Assembly (NCBI RefSeq): GCF_900113735.1
Contig: NZ_FOQM01000001.1
Location: 186,001-250,000, forward strand
Length of the DNA stretch: 64,000 nucleotides
Source of the DNA: Bradyrhizobium sp. Gha
GTDB taxonomy: Bacteria > Pseudomonadota > Alphaproteobacteria > Rhizobiales > Xanthobacteraceae
Direction of reading: 5' to 3'
The notes under the pieces were generated by a model. It did no database searches, was not told where the DNA came from, and saw nothing but the letters and a program-made list of their open reading frames with translations. The position numbers were made by a program, and so were the translations under genes. Below, piece after piece: positions 45,074 to 53,463 of the stretch (position 1 is its first letter; each line of letters opens with the position of its first letter).

Positions 45074-47401
45074 TCAAGCCCACTGCTTTTCCTCGTTGAC
45101 CCAGGCAAACCCGGGCAATCTGCCGGCCCCCGCGAATGCCTCCACCACGTTCCCCAGCACCCGGGATGCGTTGTTCCTGAAATTGTTGATCGGCAGCGAT
45201 TGCGCGAATGCGACCGAGCCACATGCAAACACGGCGCCGCCGTGGGGGGCCGTGAAGTAGGTCATGTCGGCATGAACCCGCCAGTCATACGACCCATAGA
45301 GCCCAAGGTAGGAATAGAGGACGAGCTGCTGGTTCACGACATAGCTGTCCGTGTGGCCCCCTGACGAGGCGATGATCTTGGTGTGCGGCGGCGTCCCCAG
45401 AGCGCGGTCATAATAATCGAGCGCCAGCCCCGCGGCGCCGTCATTGGCAAGACCGGCGTCACCGATGATCTCGCCATCGACACCTTTGGTGATCCAGGAC
45501 ACCGTGCGGTGATAGCTGTCCGGCATCCTCCGGTAGAGTTCGCTCCGTCCACCGCCCGAGCTGCTCAGGCCGATGCCGACCAGCTTCTGGGTCGCCCGTC
45601 CGAGTACCTTCCAGGGACCACCTCGCATCCCGTCCGTTGCCATGTAGTGCTCGCCGTAGCGGGACACCCACGGCTTGTACCCATCATCGCGGCGTCGACA
45701 TTCCATGATCCATGGTTCGCCATCGCGAATGCCCGCCGTGGCATTGAACCCGTTGCCGCCTGCATAGATGTAACGGCCGCCGCCGGCGATGTAATCCTCG
45801 GTCGCATCCAACATTTGCTCGGTGTAGTATTCCGGGCGCGAGCCGCTGATAACGCAAGCGTACGGCGACAACGCCTCCGACCCGTCGCGATGGAGGTCTT
45901 CGTCGGTCAGGACCTCGTACTCGAAGCCGCTGTGGTCCAGCCATGCGATGATCGATAAGTCCGCAGCCAATCCCGAAGCCACATCGAGGCTCGGCATCCT
46001 GTACCTCGGCCGCATGTTCATCACCGGACGGTGATAAGAGCTGTAGCACACGCCATTGCCATCGGCGTGCATGTCGTATGTCGACAGCCCGAAATCGTTT
46101 CGCATATACATCTCGATGTCGATATCGGACAGCACAGCCGACTGTCCCGTCAAAGCTTCGCGCTCCGGGTGATCGAAGCTCAGGCGCTCGTTCGCAAAGG
46201 CAAGGTAGGTGAGCGTCGGAAACAGGAACGCGATACGCGCCCGCGGCCTTCGTGGCCGCACGAAGAAGACGACATGCTCCTCGCTCACGCTCTTTCCCCA
46301 GCCAGATCGCAGCCTCATGGCATAGCAGCCGCTTTTGAGGCCGTGCGGCAGGACGACGGTCTCGGTTGCCTTCCAATTGCAATCCGTCAGCGCGTCGGCA
46401 TGAAACTCGATGCCCCCGAACTCTTGCGGAGCCAGGCGGAAGCAATCGGTGAAGCCGTCCCAGTTCCAGCCGGTCTGGCCGCGAACGGGCCGATTGTATC
46501 CTCGGGCATTCAGCTTGTACCGACCGACGTCGACCACGACATCACCGATGCCGCGATCGGTGTATCCCGCACTCGTATCCCAGTACGCGACCAGGCTGTC
46601 CATCGTGGGCACAAGCTCGCTCCTGATCGTGTCGAGCTCGGCCGACTGTAGAGCCTGGCCAAATGCACCGCACCGGTCGATCTTGCCCCAATAGAGCTCC
46701 GACACGCACGCCCGCTGTTGCGCGTCGCGGCTACGCGAACCTGCCATCAGAAACGGAGTTGAGGCCAGGTTGCCGGGCATGCTCCGGAAAGTCGCAGACG
46801 AGCGGGATTCGTAATCCACCAGCGCGACCTTGCCCAGCAGGCCGTTGTACCTGTTGCCGACGCCGACCTGGTGCAAGGTCGTGCGCCTGGTCTCGGCATC
46901 GAAGGTCACGGCCACGAAATACCACATCTGCACCTGCAGCGGCACGGTGGCGGTCAGCCGCTCGATCTCTTCGCCCCGTCCGCTCCAGAACTGCAGATAG
47001 CCTTTCTCGTCGATGCCGATGCCGTAGCCCTGCTTACGATCGCCGTCCCATCGGCCGATTATCGTCTGCCGTTTTCCGGATGCCGGCCATGTCGGGTGAA
47101 CGAAGGCGAACAGAGTGAAGCTATTTGTGAACGCCAGCCGGGCCTCGGGATCATCGACCTCGAGGAACGATCCCACCTGGGTGAATTGCCGCTCGACCCG
47201 CCACCTGCCGTTCGCGGTACACGCCACCTCTTCCTCGACGAAGCCTGGTCCTGACGGGTTCTGATCGCCATGGATCAGGCGCACCAGTTGCGCCTCGGCG
47301 GTATCCGTCCCCTCGGCGCTGACATGAAACTGAATCGTCTCGCCCGGCTTGACCGAGATCCTGTCCGTGTAGCCAAAAAGTCTGACCGGTGTCACCGCCA
47401 A
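45074..47401 (-). CDS. N,N-dimethylformamidase-type large subunit, copy B
   Basis: 775 residues, similar along its full length to copy A: VRLFGYTDRISVKPGETIQF at the start, lectin-like middle (QGYGIGIDEKGYLQFWSGRG), and C-terminal CYSSYHRPVMNMRPRYRMPS, AGGGRYIYAGGNGF, TKIIASSGGHTDSY. Two active-site positions differ: the AYANE Tyr of copy A is Phe (YLAFANE), and HPE is RPE (SGSRPEYY). The Tyr in STYDMHADG and the Glu remain. So copy B may have altered specificity or be mainly structural. Its natural small subunit is probably the one fused to the permease immediately upstream. Confidence 0.82.
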   Translation of the reverse strand: MAVTPVRLFGYTDRISVKPGETIQFHVSAEGTDTAEAQLVRLIHGDQNPSGPGFVEEEVACTANGRWRVERQFTQVGSFLEVDDPEARLAFTNSFTLFAFVHPTWPASGKRQTIIGRWDGDRKQGYGIGIDEKGYLQFWSGRGEEIERLTATVPLQVQMWYFVAVTFDAETRRTTLHQVGVGNRYNGLLGKVALVDYESRSSATFRSMPGNLASTPFLMAGSRSRDAQQRACVSELYWGKIDRCGAFGQALQSAELDTIRSELVPTMDSLVAYWDTSAGYTDRGIGDVVVDVGRYKLNARGYNRPVRGQTGWNWDGFTDCFRLAPQEFGGIEFHADALTDCNWKATETVVLPHGLKSGCYAMRLRSGWGKSVSEEHVVFFVRPRRPRARIAFLFPTLTYLAFANERLSFDHPEREALTGQSAVLSDIDIEMYMRNDFGLSTYDMHADGNGVCYSSYHRPVMNMRPRYRMPSLDVASGLAADLSIIAWLDHSGFEYEVLTDEDLHRDGSEALSPYACVISGSRPEYYTEQMLDATEDYIAGGGRYIYAGGNGFNATAGIRDGEPWIMECRRRDDGYKPWVSRYGEHYMATDGMRGGPWKVLGRATQKLVGIGLSSSGGGRSELYRRMPDSYHRTVSWITKGVDGEIIGDAGLANDGAAGLALDYYDRALGTPPHTKIIASSGGHTDSYVVNQQLVLYSYLGLYGSYDWRVHADMTYFTAPHGGAVFACGSVAFAQSLPINNFRNNASRVLGNVVEAFAGAGRLPGFAWVNEEKQWA

Positions 47402-47455
47402 CTCCCTCTTTAGAAGCCCAGCGTCCGCGCGCAGGTCGGAACGCTTCGTCCGTGA

Positions 47456-49105
47456 TCAGGACTCCAGTAGATCCTGAACGCGCCGCATAAAGACGCCGTG
47501 GCAGGCCTCGTCCGGCGTCGCGTAGATTCGGTCCTCCACCACACGCGGCGCTACGCCACGATGTCCTGACAGAGCGACGATGCGATAGCCTTCGAAGCGT
47601 TCCACGGCCATGATGGCGTACTTCTCCACCTGAGGACGGGTGCGGAAGTAGATCAGGAGCCGTTCGAGCGCCTCACTGTGCTGCCCGTTGAGGGAGTGGC
47701 GATGCTCCTCGATGATCTCCGGTGACACCAGAGTCTTGAGGTGGTCGCGGGTCATCTTGTCGTGGCGCCGCTGGTAGATGACGCTCTTGTCCTCGGTCTC
47801 GGTCGCTTCCTCGGGCAGGATCTCGCCGCCCTTCTCCGCTCGCGTCGATCGCCGCTCGCTCTTCTTCTTGTCGCGCCAGGCACGGAACTGCGCCTTGATG
47901 CCGAACAGCCCGTTACGCAGGTAGAGCACGACCAGGAGCATGATGAGCCCGATGATCATGAAGCGAGCCGGTCCCCACGTATTGAGCACCTGGTCGAAGA
48001 ACACAACGATGAGCGTTCCGACCACCGCGCCTTCCGCGCGTCCGACGCCGCCGATGACCAGCATGGCGAGGCCGAGCAGCACGGTATCGAAGTTGAAGAT
48101 CGAGAACGCCACCCCGCCGAAATTCGAGGTATAGAATCCCCCGATGAAGCCCAGCGCCGCTGACGAGATGAGGAACACCCAGACGCGCGCCTGGCGAAAG
48201 TTGACCCCCGTTGCCTCGGCGAAGGCCTCGCGCTTTTCGGGCGCCATGCGCAGGATTCGTCCAAGCCGGCGGCCGTTGACGAACCGGTAGAGCAGCAAAG
48301 CCAGCAGCATCAGGCCGAAGCAGGCGTAGTACGCCAGCAGCAGCTGACCCAGCTGCGACCAGTCTTCCGGTATGTAGGTCGCGGCACCGTACAGGCCGCC
48401 ATTCGCGGACCCGAACTCCTTCGACGTCACGAAGTAGACCCGGCAAAGCTCGTTGAGACCAAGGGTGAGAAGCGCATAGTAGAATCCGTCGAGCCGCGTT
48501 GCCGGCAGCGCGATGATCCCACCGAAAACCAGCCCCACCAGAGCCCCGATCGGCGGCAACAACCACCAGGGCAATGCGAACTTGACGGCAAGCAATGCCG
48601 TAACGAACGCTGCCGTCCCGACGACCGCATAGGTGGCGAGTGAAAATACGCCCGCAGTTCCCATGATGAGCATCCAGCACAGACTGATAGCTGCATAGAT
48701 GCCGAACGTGGCTCCCGCCGTCAGCAGCGTGTTCTGCAGATCACCTGGCGTGAACAGGGGAGCAATCGCCAGCGCAAGAAGCCCCAAGATCCACCAGATG
48801 GGCCGCTTGTCGACGATCGTCTTCTCCGCGCGCAAGGTCTTTGGGTTGTACTCCCCGCGCAGGCGAAGCACGCGGCGGCGGGTCGGCCAGTAGCGGAGGC
48901 GATTCCACATCGTTCCGCCGTGGCCTGGCCATTTGTAGTAGTAGCGCAGACGGCCGACGACATTCAGCTTCGTTGCCGATCGACGAGTTCCTTCCCAGAC
49001 CTCCTGGTGGCTGCGGAACGGAATGGTCGGGAGCTCTTCGACGTCGCGCTTGCCGCCCCACACGAAGAGCGGATTGCGCCACGTGATGCCGCTATCAATT
49101 GACAT
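47456..49105 (-). CDS. LivM-type ABC permease fused to dimethylformamidase-type small subunit
   Basis: 549 residues in one open frame. Residues 1-95 are a soluble N-terminal extension of unknown role (ITWRNPLFVWGGKRDVEELP). Residues about 100-405 are a HAAT-family permease of LivM type (LLTAGATFGIYAAISLCWML, GTAAFVTALLAVKFALPWWL, GFYYALLTLGLNELCRVYF, ISSAALGFIGGFYTSNFGGV, VIGGVGRAEGAVVGTLIVVF). A charged linker (RAWRDKKKSERRSTRAEKGG) leads to residues 429-549, a complete small amidohydrolase subunit (LVSPEIIEEHRHSLNGQHSE, ALERLLIYFRTRP). By the usual topology the fused domain faces the cytoplasm. It would anchor the enzyme to the transporter exit. Starts three bases after LivH. Confidence 0.88.
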   Translation of the reverse strand: MSIDSGITWRNPLFVWGGKRDVEELPTIPFRSHQEVWEGTRRSATKLNVVGRLRYYYKWPGHGGTMWNRLRYWPTRRRVLRLRGEYNPKTLRAEKTIVDKRPIWWILGLLALAIAPLFTPGDLQNTLLTAGATFGIYAAISLCWMLIMGTAGVFSLATYAVVGTAAFVTALLAVKFALPWWLLPPIGALVGLVFGGIIALPATRLDGFYYALLTLGLNELCRVYFVTSKEFGSANGGLYGAATYIPEDWSQLGQLLLAYYACFGLMLLALLLYRFVNGRRLGRILRMAPEKREAFAEATGVNFRQARVWVFLISSAALGFIGGFYTSNFGGVAFSIFNFDTVLLGLAMLVIGGVGRAEGAVVGTLIVVFFDQVLNTWGPARFMIIGLIMLLVVLYLRNGLFGIKAQFRAWRDKKKSERRSTRAEKGGEILPEEATETEDKSVIYQRRHDKMTRDHLKTLVSPEIIEEHRHSLNGQHSEALERLLIYFRTRPQVEKYAIMAVERFEGYRIVALSGHRGVAPRVVEDRIYATPDEACHGVFMRRVQDLLES

Positions 49106-49108
49106 TGC

Positions 49109-49990
49109 TCAGGCCTCCCTCGCCTTGTCGAGCAGCCCGGCAATGCCGCGCGGGCGGACCAAGAGAATGACGATGATCACGACGAACTGGGTGATGAGAA
49201 CGTACCGGCCGCCGATCGATATGCTGGTCAGCGCCTCGTTGAGGCCGAGCACGATGGCGGCGATGACGGCGCCGCGCACGCTGCCGAGCCCGCCACAGAG
49301 CGCAATGCTGACGCCCTTGATCATCGGCATCAGTCCGCCGAACGGCGAGATATAGTAGGTCTGGGAGAGAAGAACGGCCGCGAGACCCGCCAGCCCGCCC
49401 GTGATGCCCATGACATAGAATGAGGTTCGCCGAACGCCGATGCCGACGATGGATGCCGCATGCGGATTCATCATCATGGCGCGGATTTCGAGGCCACGGC
49501 GGCTCGACTGCATCCACCTTAGAACGACCGCCAATATCAGGACGGATGTCACCACGTTCCCGATCTTGTCGGCCGTGAAGACCACACCCGGCAAGGATAC
49601 CGACCAGTTGCCGAATATCTCCGGCAGACTCTTCGATCGCGGGCCGAACCACCAGAGCAGACATTGCGTGCCGATCAGATTGATCGCGAGCGTCGCAATC
49701 AGACCTCGAATGGTGAAGTTTGGCTTGTCGTGGATTGGTATGAACCCGACCGCACAGATGATCACTCCTCCGAGCGCGCCTGCGAGGATACCGGCGGCCA
49801 GCACCCCGGGCCCCGATGCCGAGACATGCTGCGCAAACAGCCAGGCGCCATAGCCCGAGAATGCGAATATGAAGCCGTAGGCGAGGTTGAGCAGGCCAAG
49901 GCTCGACCAGGTGATCGAAATTCCAATCGCAAGCGTGCCGTAAATGCACGCAAGGACGATGGTGTTGCTGACGATGAACCAGATATCCAC
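49109..49990 (-). CDS. LivH-type ABC permease
   Basis: 293 residues with about eight membrane segments; LivH family blocks IVSNTIVLACIYGTLAIGIS, ITWSSLGLLNLAYGFIFAFS, RGLEIRAMMMNPHAASIVGI and GGLGSVRGAVIAAIVLGLNE are present. It pairs with the fused LivM-type permease. HAAT systems of this kind carry branched amino acids, urea or short amides. Third-to-last transport gene in the operon, with gaps of only three bases on both sides. Confidence 0.92.
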   Translation of the reverse strand: MDIWFIVSNTIVLACIYGTLAIGISITWSSLGLLNLAYGFIFAFSGYGAWLFAQHVSASGPGVLAAGILAGALGGVIICAVGFIPIHDKPNFTIRGLIATLAINLIGTQCLLWWFGPRSKSLPEIFGNWSVSLPGVVFTADKIGNVVTSVLILAVVLRWMQSSRRGLEIRAMMMNPHAASIVGIGVRRTSFYVMGITGGLAGLAAVLLSQTYYISPFGGLMPMIKGVSIALCGGLGSVRGAVIAAIVLGLNEALTSISIGGRYVLITQFVVIIVILLVRPRGIAGLLDKAREA

Positions 49991-49993
49991 GTT

Positions 49994-50761
49994 TTACGCC
50001 TTTCGATAAACGTTCAACGCGAGGGCCGCCGAGGCCTCACCCTTGAGCTTTCCAACATGCATGCCGATGACGCGGTCGACCCGGCCTTCCAGCAGCGCAA
50101 CGTTCTGCTCCGCGATGATCATCGCGGCATTCCCGAGCTTGACGGCCATCAGTGCGTTGATCACGCTCTTGCCGATCTTGGGCGCCAACCCGAGCGAGGG
50201 CTCGTCGACGAGGAACAGCGACGCATCCGTCATCAGGCCGCGGCCGATCGACACCATGCGCCGTTCCCCGCCCGACAGGCGCCCCACGGGTACCCCCATC
50301 AGCTTCCGCAACGGTGGAAATATCTCCAGGATGCGGAGCTTGCGCGCGGCGCGATCGCGCCAGGCTGCCGCGGTGTAGGCCCCGGAATCGAGATGCTCCT
50401 CGACGGTCAGGCCATGAAAGATCTCGTCGCCTTGAGGAATCAGCGCCAATCCTGCGCGCACGATCTCGTGGGTGTAGCGCCCCGGCCCCTGGCTTCGCGT
50501 GCGACCGACCTCCCTGCCGTTCAGCTTGATCGAGCCGCGCTGCCAGCCGGTAAGTCCGGCGATTGCATAGAACAGGGTCGACTTGCCGTGGCCGTTCAGG
50601 CCGACGATGCCGATCCGCTCCCCACAATGGACGACGAGGTCAAGATCGTGGATGACGCGAACCGGCCCATAGCCTGCGGACAATCCCTTGACGTTGAGGA
50701 CTTCGCGCTGCGGCTGACGCGCCGGAGCTCCCGGCAAATGGTTGCTCACGGAGATATTCAT
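49994..50761 (-). CDS. LivF-type ABC ATPase
   Basis: 255 residues. Walker A VGLNGHGKSTLFYAIAG near residue 55, signature LSGGERRMVSIGRGL, Walker B LFLVDEPSLGLAPK, and the LivF-typical switch IIAEQNVALLE. ATG 50761 overlaps the LivG stop by four bases (ATGA). Energises the two permeases. Confidence 0.92.
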   Translation of the reverse strand: MNISVSNHLPGAPARQPQREVLNVKGLSAGYGPVRVIHDLDLVVHCGERIGIVGLNGHGKSTLFYAIAGLTGWQRGSIKLNGREVGRTRSQGPGRYTHEIVRAGLALIPQGDEIFHGLTVEEHLDSGAYTAAAWRDRAARKLRILEIFPPLRKLMGVPVGRLSGGERRMVSIGRGLMTDASLFLVDEPSLGLAPKIGKSVINALMAVKLGNAAMIIAEQNVALLEGRVDRVIGMHVGKLKGEASAALALNVYRKA

Positions 50762-51534
50762 GCATCCGCCTCTTCGCTGAAATCCTCGAAGTAGGCCGCG
50801 TGAACCTTCGGATCCGCCATGACGTCGTCCATCAGGCCCTCGGAAATGACCTCCCCGGCATCCATCACCAGAATGCGGTCGGCGATCGTCCCGAGGAGCT
50901 CGATGCGGTGCTCGACGATGAGGATCGCAATGTTCATCTCCTTTGCGAGGATCCGCAGCAGAGTATCGATCTCGTCGACCTCCGAATTGATCAGGCCGGC
51001 CGCCGGCTCATCCAGCAGCAGCAACGAGGGCCGGCGCATCAGCAGGCAGGCCAGCAACAATTTGCGCCGGTTGAAGGTCTCGAGCTGCGTCGCCGGCGTG
51101 TCGTCACTGATCTTCAGACCGACGAGGTCGGCGCCATATTCGGCGTCGAACCTCGTGAGAAACGGACGGTGAGCCTGACGCGCCGCTTTGAACGTCTCGC
51201 CGACGGTCAGCTCGTCAGGGACCACCGGCGTCTGGAACGTGCGGCCGATCCCCAAACGCGAGCGGGAATACAACGGCAAGCCCGTAACATTCTCGCCCTT
51301 GAACCACACTGAGCCGCTCTTTGGCGGCATGCGGCCAGACAGGATCTCAAACAGGCTGGTCTTGCCCGCGCCGTTCGGTCCGATGATGCCCAGCACTTCC
51401 CCGGCCTCGACATGCAGGTTGATGTCGCGGAGGATCTCGCGACCGCCGAGATCGAGCGAGATGCCGGTGCAGGAGAACAGGGCGGCCTTTCCGCCCCGCT
51501 CAGCTGCCTCGTTTCGGGAGATTTGCCTGAGCAT
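50758..51534 (-). CDS. LivG-type ABC ATPase
   Basis: 258 residues. Walker A IIGPNGAGKTSLFEILSG, the LivG-typical GIGRTFQTPVVPDELTVGET, Walker B LLLLDEPAAGLINSEVDE and switch ILIVEHRIELLG. The signature motif is weak (ETFNRRKLLLACLL in place of LSxGQ), which is unusual for LivG. ATG 51534 overlaps the solute-binding protein's stop by one base; GTG 51546 is an alternative start. Confidence 0.88.
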   Translation of the reverse strand: MLRQISRNEAAERGGKAALFSCTGISLDLGGREILRDINLHVEAGEVLGIIGPNGAGKTSLFEILSGRMPPKSGSVWFKGENVTGLPLYSRSRLGIGRTFQTPVVPDELTVGETFKAARQAHRPFLTRFDAEYGADLVGLKISDDTPATQLETFNRRKLLLACLLMRRPSLLLLDEPAAGLINSEVDEIDTLLRILAKEMNIAILIVEHRIELLGTIADRILVMDAGEVISEGLMDDVMADPKVHAAYFEDFSEEADA

Positions 51535-52817
51535 CAGCTCCACCACGGCGCAGAGATCAGCTTCGTTTCCGAGACCGGACCGGGATATACGATCTTGTGC
51601 TCGCTGCCCTGGATCTGGACGTAGAGCTGCGCGACGCCGGCCTCGAGCTTGCGCGCCTGCAATTCGTCGCCTCCATTGTCCGGGAAATGGAGCGCTTCCT
51701 GATATGGGTTGCCCATATCGACGTAGCCGCAGACGCCGCGCTGCGGGTTGGTCCGGATCCAGTCGCAGACCTCCCTGAACTTCCGGGGATCGCCGACTGC
51801 TTCCCAGGCCTTCTTGAGGTAGTAGGTCTGATCGTAAGCAATGCCGGTATAGGCAAGCCCGGCAATGCCGGGGAAGCGCTTCTTGTACTTCTGCCTGTAG
51901 GCGAGCCCCCTCTGGTCACCATAGATGCCCATGGTGGTGCCCCAGACGAAGCCGTTCGCCGCCGAACCGGCAAGCTCGAGGAACTCCGGCTGGGAGGGGC
52001 CGTATTGGAGATAGACGAGCGAGTCGCGCACCGGGCTTGCCACAAACTGCTTGCAGAAAGCGGCGTATTCAGCAGCCACCCAATGGTCCACCATGATCGC
52101 GGCGGCATCGACCTCCTTCATCTCGCGAATGACCGGTGCCCAGTCCTGCACGGGATACTGGATATCCGTAATGCGGGCGACCTCGAATTTGCCGCGCCGC
52201 TTGATCGCTTCCTGGGCCGCGCGCGATATCGTCTGGCAGTAACCGATCTGCTCCTGAATGATGTGAACCTTGCGGTTCTTCGGCTTCCAGACGCCTCCCT
52301 GCTCCTGGTCTTCCAGCCAGACCGCATAGCTCCATCCGTAGTTCACCTCAGACGGACAAAACTGGAAGATGTGGCTGTATTTGTCCGGCTGCTCCTTGAC
52401 GGCAGCGGTGCCGGCGCGTTGCGCATTGCCGTTGATGTAGGGACATTTGTACTTCGCCGTCGCGTCCATCGCCGGCAAGGGGACGAGCGTGAAAGCAAAG
52501 GAAATTGCGTCGACCTTTGCATCAACGCAGGCGGCCAGCGCCTGCTTGGACGATTCCGGGGAGAGAACATTCATGTCCGTTGTGAACAGCTTCAGCGGCC
52601 TGCCGAGAATGCCGCCTGCGGCATTGATCTCTTCCATCGCGAGCGTCGTCCCGTTCAGGAAGTCCTGGTGATCCGCGACACCCGCTGCAGCCGTCTGACA
52701 GTAGGGAACGCCGAGAACGATCGGCTGGGCGGCAAGCGCCGACCGTCCGACAAATGGTGCGGCCATGGCGGCGCCGAGGCCGGTGGTCACTGAACGCCTG
52801 GTGAGTTTGAGAACCAT
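51534..52817 (-). CDS. HAAT-type solute-binding protein with Tat signal
   Basis: 427 residues from ATG 52817 (GGAAAGG upstream). A twin-arginine leader (LTRRSVTTGLGAAMAAPFVG) suggests export in folded form. Mature features: LGVPYCQTAAAGVADHQDFL, AMEEINAAGGILGRPLKLFT, DAKVDAISFAFTLVPLPAMD, AAIMVDHWVAAEYAAFCKQF. This matches the Leu/Ile/Val-type binding proteins, which include urea and amide binders. First gene of the roughly 12-kb ABC/amidase operon; a dyad motif lies 195 bases upstream. Confidence 0.9.
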   Translation of the reverse strand: MVLKLTRRSVTTGLGAAMAAPFVGRSALAAQPIVLGVPYCQTAAAGVADHQDFLNGTTLAMEEINAAGGILGRPLKLFTTDMNVLSPESSKQALAACVDAKVDAISFAFTLVPLPAMDATAKYKCPYINGNAQRAGTAAVKEQPDKYSHIFQFCPSEVNYGWSYAVWLEDQEQGGVWKPKNRKVHIIQEQIGYCQTISRAAQEAIKRRGKFEVARITDIQYPVQDWAPVIREMKEVDAAAIMVDHWVAAEYAAFCKQFVASPVRDSLVYLQYGPSQPEFLELAGSAANGFVWGTTMGIYGDQRGLAYRQKYKKRFPGIAGLAYTGIAYDQTYYLKKAWEAVGDPRKFREVCDWIRTNPQRGVCGYVDMGNPYQEALHFPDNGGDELQARKLEAGVAQLYVQIQGSEHKIVYPGPVSETKLISAPWWS

Positions 52818-53011
52818 CCGAGCAACCTTTCCAGCAATGGCGCGCGGCTTCTCGGCATCGCGACCGAGACCGGGCCGGACCTCTGTTAGAGCGAGACGAT
52901 GCGTCAAACACCGCCGGGTGGTGCGGCCTCGATCCGTATCCCCACGGACTGACAATGGTGGTTTCGGCCGAACCGCATTTGTCAGAGCCTCGGTCTTCTG
53001 CCGATTTTCAG

Positions 53012-53034
53012 CAATACGTCAGCCGACCGATTTT
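53012..53034. promoter_or_regulatory. Candidate operator, copy 1 (ABC/amidase operon)
   Basis: AATACGTCAGCCGACCGATT, a 20-bp imperfect dyad preceded by C. It recurs at 57877 and 58376, each upstream of a gene of the same presumed pathway. This copy is 195 bases before the solute-binding protein start. Confidence 0.7.
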
Positions 53035-53192
53035 GAAGGCTCGCCTGGAGAGCCTGGTGCGAGCCAGAACTACGCTGCGGGTGCGAACCGAGCTCAGGGT
53101 GACGACTTGCGCAGCAAGCCACGCCCAGATTTTCATCAGTCGGCAGCGCGGAAAGTCATCTTGCGTCAGAATTGCTGGCCTTGAATGAGGTG

Positions 53193-53205
53193 CAGTGTGA
53201 CACTG
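53193..53205. promoter_or_regulatory. 13-bp palindrome before the LuxR-type gene
   Basis: CAGTGTGACACTG is symmetric about its central base, 258 bases before the GTG of the regulator. It could be an operator; no second copy was found. Confidence 0.3.
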
Positions 53206-53463
53206 TTTTGACTAAAGGAGTGACCGCCTCTAACATGCGATTGCAGCTTCCAGCTCGGCGTCTCAGTTCGATCCGGGACGATCGGGATAGCAGAGCGAAT
53301 GGCCACATCGTCATGTGGCAGCTCGCATTGGTTGGCGCGGACCTTGCTCTGCTGAGGACGCGAAACACTACGCGGTGCCGCGGGTCTAACGGATCATTGG
53401 CGGCCAAGAAGAAGATTCGATCAAGAACCGTTGGCAAGATCTTTCACGAGCTGGAGGCTCACA

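Larger units (their letters stand above)
52818..53463. other. Divergent control region, 646 bases
   Basis: It separates the ABC/amidase operon from the LuxR-type regulator. It holds the 20-bp dyad at 53012 and a 13-bp palindrome at 53193. No frame here has a supported start and known motifs. Confidence 0.6.
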
